Positions 45,212 to 57,119 are shown, numbered from the stretch's first letter. The stretch: DNA of 64,000 nt from Chamaecyparis obtusa (GCA_027943335.1 BSBK01007862.1:58427-122426); one strand, 5' to 3'. Notes: generated by a model not told the origin, from the sequence alone. Numbers and translations are program-made.

Positions 45212-45216
45212 CTTCC
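45212..45216 (+). repeat. Target-site duplication of element B, left copy
   Basis: CTTCC directly before the TG of the 5' LTR; identical to 57120-57124. Confidence 0.85.
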
Positions 45217-45844
45217 TGTGCCCTAATTTTTCTTCCATTCAAATTTTCCCTTGGTTTTTATGTCAATCCTTCATCTCCTCAGTCCTGTGAGAAGCTCCAA
45301 AAAATTTCATGGCTTTATCTATTCCCCCCTGGTCTCTACAACTATTTTTAGGTCCTTCACTAGGTGAAAAGTCCTTAAAAAATTCATAAAACTAGCCGTT
45401 ATAGGCCAAACCCTCAAAAAAACCCTAAGCCTTGTTATAATTTGTTGTTACTTTAGTGGCCACTTAAGTCCTTCAATTCCCATGTGCATTTTAAATCCTT
45501 TGGTTGCTAGCTCTCTAAGTTCTCCGGTGGTGGTCTTTCTTATTCAGTGAACTAGTGATGACTCTTTCTTCAGTCGTATAATCGCTAAATTGACTCGGTG
45601 GTCTCAGATTTGTGGGGTCCCAATCTTGAATGATCAACGGTCATCATAAGTTCATAAAGGGTCTGTCAGAGGCTTGCGATCTTCTGACAACCATTGATTC
45701 TTCAAAGTGTGCTACACTTCAAACTTGTTTGGGTCCATTGCCACATCGTCCTATGTGAAAGCTCCTGATTGGCTAAAGATTGTGATGTGTAACCTTGTCA
45801 AAGCGAGCCTGACAGAATGTGTTCCTTTTAATCTTATGACTGGT

Positions 45845-45884
45845 GCATGATCTCATGGGTTGTCTCAGAGCCATGAGATCATGC
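45845..45884 (+). repeat. Perfect 14-bp hairpin in the 5' LTR of B
   Basis: GCATGATCTCATGG (45845-45858), 12-base loop, CCATGAGATCATGC (45871-45884). The 3' LTR equivalent (about 55032) keeps the left arm but has mismatches in the right arm. Confidence 0.85.
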
Positions 45885-47162
45885 GCCGACCGTCAATTTC
45901 ACTTTGTTGTCAGAGCCTTGTGGGTGGGTCCTCATTTGCTAATGTGCTCGTCTTCTATTGGTCCACATAGTGATGACTAAGATTTGTCAGTGGGGTTGTG
46001 TCAAAGTCACTACAGGGATGTCAGAAGGATGAAGATCCATGGCTGGCATATCTTCACGAAGAGGTTTTATGACACATGCAATCATGTGCCTACCGTTCAA
46101 TCTGCCAGGTGTTTAGGTCCTATCAGTGGGTCCAATGCCAAGTCAGGATGACATGCCATCTTTTGATTGGTCAAAGTAAAGAGAAAGTTTGTGGGATGGT
46201 GTTGCTAGGTGTGCTGATGTGCTAATTTCTGATTGGTTGTCATGTGCTGATTAGGATTTGTAGGTGGACCCGTGTATCAGTGGGGTCCCAGTTCTAAAAG
46301 GATATATGGCTGGTGCATGATCAGAAGGAATATTCAAGGGCCACAAGATCATGCACCCACCACTGGATTTGAATCTTATTCTCAGTGGGTCCGATGTCAA
46401 AGAACTACCGAGGTGTATGCCTACAAAGCGGTCAGAATGAATAGAAGAGTGACAGGTGGCGAGTCTGGGCCCGGGGTTTAAAGAGTTTTTCATGACTTAA
46501 GAAGACAAAGGTCAAGTGGGTCCAAGCTAGTAAATAGGCCGATGTGCTAAAGTTTCATTGGCTACAGTGTGCTGAGGTGGTTTTTAATTTTTCAGAAGGT
46601 TTTATAACTTTTTTTAGGATAATCTAAGCTGTTTGACTGCCGGGAGGTATAAGATATCAACAGCTATGTTTTAAAAATGACCTGCTAACCATTGTTATTT
46701 AAATTCAAATATTTCTCAGAAGGGTTTCACCATTGTTTCTCACAGAAAGCCACATAAAGCAATGCAGTAGCTTGGAGCTATTTCTTCCAGATGATTGTGG
46801 TTGAGAAGGCGATGGAGATGACTGTTGGCCAGCATTGTAGGGTACCATGTCATGTCGAAGGTGCTAAATGGATTTGTGCCACCTTTTGCTAGTGTTATTA
46901 TTAAAAATATAGATATCTTCCAAATCAGATTTGAGGCTTTCATGGTAAGGCCAAGTTGTAGGTGGGTAGTTGAGGCGAGGTTGATGTGTCTGCAGGTGAG
47001 CTTAGTACCAGATGGATACACACAAGGAAGATTTGATCTGATTTCTGGTGTTCTCAAAATTTGATGATGGGTCATCAGTATAGCTAGGGTTTGATTATTG
47101 TATTGAAAAATCATGTAACCCTAGTTAGGTTTTTTAATCCTGCCTGTGTGTAGTTGAGTTGG

Positions 47163-47170
47163 TATATATA
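47163..47170 (+). promoter_or_regulatory. TATA box in the 5' LTR of element B
   Basis: TATATATA; the 3' LTR has TATATAT at 56351-56357 in the same context (GAGTTGG before it). Confidence 0.5.
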
Positions 47171-47935
47171 GTATTTTTAGAGCTTTTTGAGCTTAGAGTT
47201 GGATAATTGTAAAAGAAATTCATCTTTCTTAGGAGTTATCTCTGGCATTTTTTCTTCCCTTTGGCTTTGACAGTTGTGTTCTTTCATTGATAATTCAAAC
47301 ATTGCAGAGGTACTTTGTGACAATTCTTCATGTCCCTATGCTTCCTTGTTTGGATCATCTCTTAATGAATTGAAGTCTATGCATGTTTTCAATGATAACT
47401 TAGGGTTCTTGATCCCTATTACTTTCTGTAATTGTGTGTGTTATTGTGTTTGATCTGATTTAGATGTTTTTGTGGGTATACTTCGGCCCCCTAACAATCT
47501 TGTCTCAATCCTACACCGAGTTGCAAAAGTGAATGTCTACTTGCAGGTCATAAGTTGTGTCTTATGTTTAGGCCCTCCTATGAAACACTTATGCAAGCCT
47601 ATTCAGTAAGTTGTGACCTACTAGACCTAAGCCTTTCATTGATTCTATCACTCTATGTTGCAATCCATACCCTAATTTTGGTGTATCACCTAGTAGGTAG
47701 TTTACTTTCAAGCATTTTTACTTTCAAGTACTCCTTCTATCCCTTTCCTCCAAAGTTTACTTTTCATGTCTAGAAGAAAATCAAGGTGATTATCCAAGAG
47801 GAAACAGCCTAGAACCTAGAGGTCTCATCTCAGTTAGCATAGGTCCCACAACCTAGAGATGATTCCCATGTTATACTAGGTTATCAAGACTATGAGAGCT
47901 TGAAACAAGGGTGCAAACCTAGTGTATAACAATTC

Positions 47936-47953
47936 TGGCATGCCCAGTGGGAC
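47936..47953 (+). other. Primer-binding site of element B
   Basis: TGGCATGCCCAGTGGGAC, four bases after the LTR end. The TGG start and spacing fit a primer site; I am not certain which tRNA it pairs with. Confidence 0.65.
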
Positions 47954-48093
47954 TACAAAAGAGATTTTTGTTTGAAGATTATGTTATCTCTGATATGCAA
48001 ATTGCATAATATAGACCTTTAGAGGTTGTTCTACCAAGTATATCTAGTGACTCCACTGATTTCAAAGATCCAGACCAACCTTGTTTAAGGTTT

Positions 48094-49380
48094 ATGATAA
48101 AGATTGAGACTAGGAGCTCAAAGCCCACTAAATTTTTAGAGTTGCCCTCAAAAAGAAGTTATAAAGGTAGGTCAAGTCAAAGAACATCCCCTACAAGAAG
48201 AGTTCAATCAACACCTCCTGATACTTTAGAAAGGAGACCGTTTCCCTTTCATTCCAGAAGAAGAGGCAGATCTCTAACTAGAGATCTAGAAGAGGATTCA
48301 TATCTAGCAGCAAATACAACTCACATAGTTGTTAATCTTCAGATTCCAACTCCTACAATGGCTAGATAGTTTTATTTTACACCATTCAACCAGAGAAGTC
48401 CCTTGGTATTTGCTCAACATCATGATGTGCCCTTAATGGCACTAAAGAGTGTACCTGATTTCATAGGTGAAGGGAAAACAACTGCTTTTGAACACATAAG
48501 AGATGTGACCACCATTTGTAGCATACACGATATTACTCAAGAAGATGTGGCCACAAAATTATTAGTAGCCTCTCTAAAAGGTAAGGCTCTTGAATGGTTT
48601 AGAACTCTAACTATTGGTTCTATTACTTCATGGGATGAGTTAGGGGATGCATTAAGTAAGCATTTTGAGGATAAATTAGATAACTTGTCTCTAGTTGAGC
48701 AGTTAACAACTATTAAAAGAGACCCTCAAGAACAAATGATAGACTACAATAGTAGATTCCTCAAAACATGGAATAGAATTCTAGTATCAGTGAGACCATC
48801 AGCTGATCATGCTTTTCTATACTACTTACAAAGTCTAAATGGTCAAATTTCTATCATGATCCAGTCTATGGGTGGTACTTCTTTACCCCAAGCTTTTGAC
48901 ATAGCTGTTAGGGCTGAAAATTGTTTAATCCAAGCAGGCATGATTGCTACAAGGCCACCCATGCCCATTTTTCCTAGCCTTCAACCCACTGCACCTGCAC
49001 AAGTACCCCCATTTACCTCTATTCCCACCATATTAGCACCTTAGGCTAGTACCAGTGGTCAAGAACTAACAACTAGTTTCTCTCAAGAGCTGCAAGAGAT
49101 GAAGAACAACCAACAAAGTAGTCAACAAGAAATGACAAATTTATTGCAAACCTTGACTAAAGAAATTACAAATCTAAAGAAACAAGGTCAAAGAATTAGA
49201 CCACCATTTTAGTCACAAGGCCAAGGTCCTAATCAACAATATCAAAATCAAGGACAACCTTATCAACAAAATAGGCCACCATAGCAAGGAGGGTATCAAG
49301 GATAAAGGCAAAGTTTTAATCAAAGACCATTCCAACCATATAACCCTGCACCTCTAAATTCTACAAATCCAGTTAGGGAT
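48094..49380 (+). pseudogene. Element B gag
   Basis: Leader is Arg/Ser-rich (MIKIETRSSKPT, FHSRRRGRSLTR). The capsid domain is at 48403-49044: GEGKTTAFEHIRDVTTIC, LVASLKGKALEWFRTL, ITSWDELGDALSKHF, EQMIDYNSRFLKTWN, LYYLQSLNGQI, the typical retrotransposon gag blocks. A Gln-rich stretch follows (49050-49370). In-frame stops at 48367 and 49042 and others, nearly all TAG. Confidence 0.85.
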
Positions 49381-50069
49381 ATGGTTCCTAGTCAAAATAA
49401 TGTGGCTATGGATAATGAATGGTGCTTTCCTTGTAATCAGCCTCATAATCAGGCTACATGTTCAAATGGATGGATGAACCAAGCTCTAATGGTTCAGGAT
49501 GCCTCACAAGCTCAATCAGAGGCTTCATCCAGTGGGTCAGTTCCTCAACAAGAATCACAAGAGAATGAGACTTCTCTTTTCAATTGGGAGCAACCAGACT
49601 TCAATGGAGTCAATGATGAAGTTGATTTTGTTGCCTATACAAGAGCAAAAAGAAGAGCTCAAGACATGGAGAGGGAAGATTCCAATGCCAAAGCCACTAC
49701 ATCTACAGAGCCACTATAGCAAGCTAATCCCATCACACCTAAGGAGGCTCCTTTCATCACAAGAAAAGAAAGCCAATAGTCTAAAGAGGTGGAGCCCATC
49801 ATAGTGAAAGCACAACAAAGAGTACACACTGTGACACCTTTTAATATTGTAGATAACATGAAGAAGGTGAATGTCACCATGTCCATGTGGGACTCTTTGG
49901 CTCTTCCAGGACAACCTGAAATTTTGAAGAAGGCCATGACTGAAGTGACAACTCCTCAACTTGCAAAAGAAGCTGCAAAGCCAATGTTGGTTAACACTGA
50001 TCAAGAAAAGGAGGCTCCAAGTAGCAACTCCAAGGCCAATGCCACACAAGGTAGGAATTCAAAACCACC
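49381..50069 (+). pseudogene. Element B nucleocapsid-like zinc knuckle and linker
   Basis: 49423-49461 encodes CFPCNQPHNQATC, a CX2CX3HX4C variant of the gag zinc knuckle (one residue shorter than the usual CX2CX4HX4C). It is followed by an acidic, Ser/Gln-rich linker (49500-49720) and a region with PFNIVDNMKKVNVTMSMWD before the protease. Confidence 0.7.
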
Positions 50070-50394
50070 TCCCTTTTATGTATCTTTAATCATTGGAAAA
50101 TCTTTAGTACATAATTGTATGGTAGATAGTGGAGCTATTAGCATTGTAATGCCCAAGAAGGTGGCTGACCAATTAGGACTAAAATATGAACCCTTCCAAA
50201 AGAAGGTTACCCAACTTGATGGATCCTTAATCGATACTATAGGTGTGGCCAAGGATACCAGTCTAATCCTACATGCTAGTCCTAACTTCTCCATCCTCCT
50301 TGATATATACATCATATATCTCCCTACTTTATTTTCTATATGTCTTTCAAGGGAGTTTACAATGAAGATAGAAGGCTACCTATCTTCTGATTAG
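50070..50394 (+). pseudogene. Element B aspartic protease
   Basis: PPFYVSLIIGKSLVHNCMVD then SGAISIVMPKKVADQLGLKY: the retroviral-type D-S-G-A active site at about 50125-50136. Ends at a TAG at 50392; the normal C-terminal block is followed by the next domain after 50401. Confidence 0.8.
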
Positions 50395-50718
50395 TCTCAC
50401 ATGCTATTTCATACAAGGTATGGGACCAAGGTCACCATTAAGTCAGAACCGTTGGCAGCACACCATATAAAACCATATGTGTCCAATACCATCAATGCAA
50501 ATTGCCCTATATTTGATAACAGTGACTTCCAAACCATTAGTGAAGCAGACACTAAGATAGAAAGTATCCCTGATATTTTACTAGATGAAAGAGTTGCAGA
50601 GGCCCAAGAAAATATTATTTGGGATTTTGGTTTGGGAAGTTATTTAATACAAGAAAGTGGGGTCATAGAGCCAAGCCTTTTCAAAGAAGACACTGATTTA
50701 GAGGATCAGAATAATTAG

Positions 50719-51140
50719 GTTTGGGAACTATTTTTTGATGGAGCTATAAGTAGACATGGTTCTAGTGGTGGTGCTATTCTAGTGTCCCAAAAAGAGAAAG
50801 GTATTATACTACCTTTAGATTTAGTTTCTCCTGCACTAGCAACACTACAAAGTATGAAAGCCTTGTGAATGGACTAGAGTGGGCTAGAAAAAGAGGGCTT
50901 AAGGCCTTAAAAGTTTATGGTGACAATGAGTTAGTTGTCAGCCAAGTAAGAGGGATAAGTGCAACCAAGAATGACATTTTGAAAGAATACAAACATAGAG
51001 TTTGGGATGCAATTGAAGATTTTTGTGCTTTCAATATTGTTGTTATCCCTAGGAAACTAAATCAAAATGAAGATAGGTTAGCTGCTGTTGGATCTCAGTA
51101 TGACATTCCAAATAGTGTTTCAAAAGAGGTAGATCAATAG
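50719..51140 (+). pseudogene. Element B extra RNase H-like domain (aRH type) located before RT
   Basis: WELFFDGAISRHGSSGGAIL (first catalytic Asp), then after a one-base frame change LVNGLEWARKRGLKALKVYG, GDNELVVSQVRG (second Asp), IPRKLNQNEDRLAAVGSQY. These are the blocks of the 'archaeal-type' RNase H acquired by Tat-group elements. It lies between protease and RT, whereas in the Tat elements I know it follows the Ty3-type RNase H. Confidence 0.75.
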
Positions 51141-51479
51141 CATATCAAGGTGATTGTCAGACCCTCTATTCCTGATAATGATGTCAATTGGTAGGTGTTT
51201 GACAATGATGAACAAATTCTGCAATTCTTGTTTGAAGAAGATGTTTTTTCAGAGTATAATCAAGATAGGCTATCACAAAGTTATGGTGATCAAGTGATAC
51301 AACTTAAGTCTAATAAGATGCCTAGAGGTCTTGTCACCTTACAGACCATCTTCAACAAGGATGATGAAATCAAGAAGAACAAAGATGGCCTAGTAGTTCA
51401 ACAAGAACATTATGTTGAATTAGAGTTGGAACCTGGTAAGAGCTTACAATTTGGGAAGGTAAACACTGAATTGGAAAAG

Positions 51480-52230
51480 CAAGCTTACACTCAGTTATTC
51501 AAAGAATTCAGTGATGTTTTTGCATGGCAATATGAAGACCTCAAAGGTTTTGATCCATCCCTTGCCTAGCACACTATTGAATTAGAACCTAATGCTAAGC
51601 TAGTAAGATAAAAGAAAAGGCCTGTTAATCCCAAGCTTGAGCCACTTATGCATAAAGAAGTACTCAAACTAATAGAAAGTGGTATCATCTACCCCATCAA
51701 GCATACTAGTTGGGTTTCCAACCTTGTTCTTGTCAGGAAGAAGAAAGGGGAGCTGAGGTTATGTGTTGAGTTCAGGGATCTTAACAGGGCTTCTTTAAAA
51801 GATTGCCATCCACTACCCTCCATGGAACAAATCTTACAATGTGTCTCTGGGTCTGAGAGATTTTCATTATTGGATAGCTATTTAGGATACAATCAGATCT
51901 TAGTGAATGAAGAGGATCAATATAAGACTGCATTTACAACCAAGTGGGGAACCATGGCTTATCAAAAGATGCCCTTTGGTTTGTCAAATGCAAGTGCTAC
52001 ATTTCAAAAGGCAATGGATATGGCCTTTAAAGCCTCATGTACAAGTTTGTGCTGGTCTACTTGGATGACATAATTATCTATTCAAAGCATGTAGTAGACC
52101 ATATCTAACATTTGAGGAAGACCTTTGAAATATGTAGAGAATTTGGGATATCACTTAATCCCAAGAAATGTGTGTTTGCAGTTCATGAAGGAAAATTGTA
52201 GGGATATGTAGTATCCAAAGAAGAAATTAC
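51480..52230 (+). pseudogene. Element B reverse transcriptase
   Basis: FKEFSDVFAWQYEDLKGFDP, VNPKLEPLMHKEVLKLIESG, IYPIKHTSWVSNLVLVRKKK, LRLCVEFRDLNRASLKDCHP, FSLLDSYLGYNQI, MPFGLSNASATFQKAM, then a frameshift near 52045 and VYLDDIIIYSKH with the catalytic YLDD at 52058-52069. Complete Ty3/gypsy palm; inactive through stops and the shift. Confidence 0.9.
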
Positions 52231-52984
52231 AGTGGACCCTGAATTAATTACAGCCATCTTAGAGCTACCCTTGCCACATCATAAAAAAAGTCTCCAATCT
52301 TTCATAGGAAAGATTAACTTTGTCAGGCATTTCTTGCCTAATATTGCAGATTTACTAAAACCTTTAACAACCATGTTAAAGAAGAGTTCAGCTTTTAGTT
52401 GGACCAAAGAAGGGAAAGTCAATTTCCAAGCTATCAAAGAGGCATTAACAAAAGCTCCTACCTTGTTAAACCCTAATTTCAGTAAGGATTTTATCCTTTA
52501 TGCTTATGGAGGTCATGATGTTATATCTGCAATGTTGACTCAAGAAAATTCAAATGGATTGGAGCAGTCTATTGCTTTCTTTAGCAAAGGTTTAGAAGAG
52601 TATGAATAGAGATACTCTTTTGTAGAGAAACATGTGCTTGCTATGGTGAAGAGCCTTAAAAATTTTAGATATTTGTTGACCCATAGCAAGGTACACTTGA
52701 AGGTTACTCATCCAAGTGTCAAAGAATTTTTTCTTTCCAAGAACCTAAATGAGAAAAGAGCTAGTTGGATCACCAAGGTGATGGAATATGACATAGATAT
52801 TCAAACTACTAAGTTGGTTAGAGGAAGAGGTCTTTGTGAGCATTTGGCAGAGGATGAAAGTTCAAAGAAATTAGAGCAAGTAGATGCATCTCTGGTGGTG
52901 CATTCTATAGAAGAACAAGCCAAGGCAACAAGTTAGTTGCCTAATATGATCAATTACTTGAAGACATGACAATGTCCTACAAGT
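52231..52984 (+). pseudogene. Element B Ty3-type RNase H and connector
   Basis: LQSFIGKINFVRHFLPNIAD, LKPLTTMLKK, FILYAYGGHDVISAMLTQEN, where the first catalytic Asp (family LYTDAS) is Tyr or lost, AIAFFSKGLEEYE, VEKHVLAMVKSLKNFRYLL. Stops at 52607 and 52934. The substitution would inactivate it even without stops. Confidence 0.8.
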
Positions 52985-54202
52985 TTGGATTTAGCAAAAA
53001 GGAGGTATTATAGGTTACAGTCTGTTCCTTTTGTGCTAATAAATGAAGTTCTTTTTAGAAAGGATCACAATGGTGTCCTTTTAAGATGCATAGATTCAGA
53101 AAAGGTAGCAGATGTCCTATTTGAGTTTCATGATGGACCTTCTGGAGGTCACTTTTCTCCTAGGACTACTACTTTTAAAATCATGAGGGTTAGATACTAC
53201 TAGCCATCTATCTTTAAGGATAGTCATGAGTATGTGAGAAAATGCATCAAGTGTGCCATGTTTGCGGGAAAAGAGAGGCTTGCAGCCTTGGCCCTACAAC
53301 CAATCAGAACAGAACAACCTTTCATGAAGTGGGGTATAGACTTCATTGGCATGATCAATCCTCCATCTAGTGTAGGACATAAATGGATAATCACTACAAT
53401 AGATTATTTCACTAGGTGGATAGAAGAAATTGCATTAAAAGAAGTCGATGAGAGTGTTGTCTTAAGTTTTTATGATGATATAGTTCATAGGTTTGGCACC
53501 CCAGACTCTATAATATCAAATAACACATTAGTATTCATAGGCCTCAAAGTCTCAGAGTGGGAAATCAAGAATGACATTTATCTGAATACCAGTTCAAATT
53601 ATTACCCTCAAGGCAATGGTTTAGCAGAATCAGAAAACAAGAATTTGATTAGGATAATCAAGAAGACTCTGCAAGACAACCAAAGGGATTGGCATACTAA
53701 ACTCAAGTCTGCCTTATGGTTAGACAGAATCACTCCAAAGAAGATTATTGGGAATTCTCCTTATGTGCTAGTGTATGGCAGAGAGGCCAAGTTGTCTATC
53801 TCAATTGAATTGCCAGCTCTGGACTTGGCTACTCAATATGCCCTATTTGAAGAGGGAGATCCTTTACAGATCAGGTATGCTTAGTTGATGGAGTTAGAAG
53901 AAATCAGAGATAAATCAATGTAAGATATGGAATTCCATCAGATCCAAAAAAAGAAAAGCTTTGATAAAAGAGCCAAAGTTAGGAATTTCAAAGTTGGAGA
54001 TGTAGTTATCAAGTGGGATGAGTTCAAATCAAGGCCTGGCAGACATACAAAATTTCACTCATTTTGGGGTGGACCATTTGTTATAAAAAAGTGCAAGGGG
54101 TCTAATGCTTTTCAACTATCAACTCTTGAAGGAGATGCCTTGCCAATCTCAGTGAATGGTTTCCACTTGAAGCCCTACTTTGAGGTTAATCCCTCTCTGT
54201 AA
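52985..54202 (+). pseudogene. Element B integrase
   Basis: Zinc finger: EFHDGPSGGHFSPRTT and KCIKC (HHCC); core: MKWGIDFIGMINPPSS (Asp), SIISNNTLVF (second Asp replaced by Asn), AESENKNLIRIIKK (Glu); C-terminal part VRNFKVGDVVIKWDEF, FWGGPFVIKKCKG. TAG at 53201 and 53882, TAA near 53921. The missing second catalytic Asp is a further inactivating change. Confidence 0.85.
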
Positions 54203-54403
54203 ATTCTTGTAAATATGTTTCTTGTTTCTTTCCCTATTTTTCTAGGTTAGTTTCCCTTTTCCAAGAAGTGCCCTGAGCATAGCTTTAGTCCTGTCTCCCT
54301 GAGAGAATTTTTTTATTTTTGATGACCCCATGCCCAATGGACTGCTTTTAGGCCACTATTTTTCCATGTCTAGCAGGTTGACATCCAACAGAAATCACCA
54401 AAA

Positions 54404-57119
54404 TGTTGCCCTAATTTTCCTTCCATTCAAATTTGGCCTTGATTTTTATGTCAGTCCTTCATCTCCTCAATCTTGTGAGAAGCTCCAAAAAATTTCATGG
54501 CTTTATCTATTCCCCCCTAGTCTCTGCAACTATTTTTAGGCCCCTGGCTAGGTGAAAAGTCCTTAAAAATTTCATAAAACTAGCTGTTATAGGCCAAACC
54601 CTCAAAAAAACCCTAAGCCTTGTTATAATTTGTTGTTACTTTATCAGCCACTTATGTCCTTCAATTCCCATGTGCATTTTAAATCCTTTGGTCACCAGTT
54701 CTCTAAGTTCTCCAGCGGTGGTCTTTCTTATTTGATGAACTGGCGACGGCTCTTTCTTCAGTCGCATAATCACTAAATTGACTCGGTGGTCTCAGATTTG
54801 TGGGGTCCCAATCCTAAAGGATCAACAGTCATCATAAGTTCACAAAGGGTCTATCAAAGGCTTGCGATCTTGCAACAATCATTGATTCTTCCAAGTGTAC
54901 TGTGCTTCAAACTTGTGTGGGTCCATTTCCATGTTGTCCTATGTTGAAGCTCCTGATTGGCCAAAGACTGTGATGTGTAACCTTGTCAGAGAGGGCCCAG
55001 AAGACTGTGTTCCTTTTAATCTTATAGCTAGTGCATGATCTCATGGGTTGTGTTAGAGCCATGCAATCATGTGCTAACCGTCGATTTCACTTTGTTGTCA
55101 AAGCCTTGTGGGTGGGTCCTCATTTGCTAATGTGCTCATCTTCTATTGGTCCACATAGCGATGACTAAGATTTGTCAGTTGGCCAATGTCAGAGTCTCTA
55201 TAGGGATGTCAGAAGGATGAAGATCGATGGCTAGCGTATCTTCATGAAGAGGTTTTCTGACACATGTGATCATGCACCCACCATTCGATCTACCAGGTGT
55301 ATAGGTCCTATCAGTGGGTCCAATGCCAGGTTAGGATGACATGCCATCTTTTGATTGGTCAAAGTAAAGAGAAAGTCTATGGGACCGCGTTGCTAGGTGT
55401 GCTGATGTGCCGGTTTGTGATTGGTTGTCATTTACTGATTAGGATTTGCAGGTGGACCTATTTGTCAGTGGGGTCCAAGTTTTAAAAGGATCTATGGCTG
55501 GCGCATGAGTGAAAGGAATATTCGATGACCATGAGATCATGCGCCCACCACTAGATTGGAATCTTATTCTCAGTGGGTCCGATGTCAAAGAAATGTCAAG
55601 GTGTATGCCTACAAAGCAGTCAGAATGAATAGAAGAGTGACAAGTGGCAAGTCTGGGCCCAGGGTTTAGAGAGTTCTTCATGACTTAAGAAGACAAAGGT
55701 CAAGTGGGTCCAAGTTGGTAAATACGCTAACATGCTAAAGTTTCATTGGCTGCAGTGTACTAAGGTGGTTTTTGAATTTTTAGAAGGTTTTATAACTGTT
55801 GTTAGGATAATCTGAGCCGTTCGACTACTAGGAGATATAAGATATCAATGGCTATGTTTTAAAAATGATTTGCTAACCATTGTTATTTAAATTCAAATAT
55901 TTCTAAGAAGGGTTTCCCCATTATTTCTCACAGAAAGCCACATAAAACAATGTGGTAGCTTGGAGTTATTTCTTTCGGACGGTTGTGGTTGAGAAGGTGA
56001 TGGAGATGACTGTTGGCCGGCATTACAGGGTACCATGTCATGTCGAAGGTTCTAAATGGATTGGTGCCACCTTTTGCCAGTGTTATTATTGAAAATACAG
56101 ATATCTTCTAGATCAGATTTGAGGCTTTCATGGCAAGGTCAAGTTGCAGGTGGGTAGTTGAGTCAAGGTTGATGTGTCTGTAGGTGAGCTCAGTACCAGA
56201 TGGATACACATAAGGAAGATTTGATCTGATTGTCGATGTTCTCAGAATTTGATGATGGGTCATCAGTACAGCTAGGGTTTGATTATTGTATTGAAAAACC
56301 ATGTAACCCTAGTTAGGTTTTTGACTCCCCTCTGCATGTAGTTGAGTTGGTATATATTGTATTTTTAGAGCTTTTTGAGTTCAGAGTTGGACAATTGTAA
56401 AAAAAATTCATCTTTCTTAGGAGTTATCTCTGGCATTTTTTCTACCCTCTAGCTTTGATAGTTGTGTTCTTTCATTGATAATTCAAACATTGCAGATATA
56501 CTTTGTGACAATTCTTCATGTCCCTATGCTTCCTTGTTTGGATCATCTCTTAATGAATTGAAGTCTATGCATGTTTCCAATGACAACTTAGGGTTCCTGA
56601 TCCCTCTTACTTTTTTTAATTGTGTGTGTTATTGTGTTTGATCTGATTTAGATGTTTTTGTGGGTATACTACAGCTCCCTAACAGTCTTGTCTCAATCCT
56701 ACACTGATTTGCAGAAGTGAATGTCTGCTTGCAAGTCATAGGTTGTGTCTTATGTTCAGGCCCTCTTATGAAACACTTATGCAAGCCTATTCAGTAAGTT
56801 GTGACCTACTAGACCTAAGCCTTTCATTGATTCTATCCCTCTATGCTGCAATTCGTACCCTAATTTCGGTGTATCACGTAGTATGTAGTTTTCTTTCAAG
56901 CATTTTTACTTTCAAGTACTCCTTCTCTCCCTTTCCTCCAAAGTTTACTTTTCATGTCTAGAAGCAAATTAGTGTCATTATCCAAGAGGAACCAACCTAG
57001 AACTTGGAGGTCTGATCTCAGTTAGCATAGGTCCCACAACCTGGAGATGATTCCCATGTTATACTAGGTTTTCAAGACTATGAGAGCTTGAAACAAGGGT
57101 GAAAACCTAGTGTATAACA
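54404..57119 (+). repeat. 3' LTR of element B
   Basis: 2,716 bp, starts TGTTGCCCTAATTTT, ends GTGTATAACA; aligned end to end with 45217-47931. Same antisense and sense spurious ORFs occur in both copies because the LTRs are duplicates. Confidence 0.9.

Larger units (their letters stand above)
35674..45216 (-). mobile_element. Athila-like Ty3/gypsy retrotransposon, minus strand (element A)
   Basis: From high to low coordinates: LTR part (44355-45216), primer site (44331-44350), gag (43319-44213), protease (about 42330), RT (40900-41640), RNase H (40350-40720), integrase (38990-40150), then an accessory ORF in the env position (35703-38123). RT/RH/IN order is that of Ty3/gypsy; the tRNA-Asp-type primer site and RT sequence fit the Athila group. 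The upstream end of the 5' LTR lies beyond element B, which inserted at 45216/57125. A 3' LTR was not identified. Confidence 0.75.
44355..45216 (-). repeat. 5' LTR of element A, proximal part
   Basis: On the minus strand the LTR ends GAGATTGTTCA just before the primer site. A TATA box, CTATATAAAGG, lies at about 44996-45006. The upstream part is separated by element B and should continue from 57125; its outer boundary (before about 57420) was not resolved. Confidence 0.6.
45217..47931 (+). repeat. 5' LTR of element B
   Basis: 2,715 bp, starts TGTGCCCTAATTTTT, ends GTGTATAACA. Contains a palindromic GCATGATC-type cluster (45845-45884, 46314-46360), many ATTGG/CCAAT-like motifs, and a TATA box at 47163-47170 about 760 bases from the LTR end. 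Confidence 0.9.
45217..57119 (+). mobile_element. Tat-like Ty3/gypsy retrotransposon, plus strand (element B)
   Basis: 11.9 kb with LTRs 45217-47931 and 54404-57119, CTTCC target duplication and primer site 47936-47953. One degenerate polyprotein (48094-54202): gag, zinc knuckle, protease, an extra RNase H-like domain, RT, Ty3-type RNase H, integrase. Only two frameshifts (about 50850 and 52045) but about fifteen in-frame stops, almost all TAG. Inserted into the LTR region between elements A and C. LTR divergence is clearly higher than in element E. Confidence 0.9.

Noticed and set aside
46251..46493. Antisense ORF conserved at 55439-55681
   Set aside because: Conservation is only that of two LTR copies of element B; no family features.
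47555..47773. Sense ORF MCLMFRPSYETL... conserved at 56743-56961
   Set aside because: Again a duplicated LTR sequence, in the U5/leader region; no domain resemblance.
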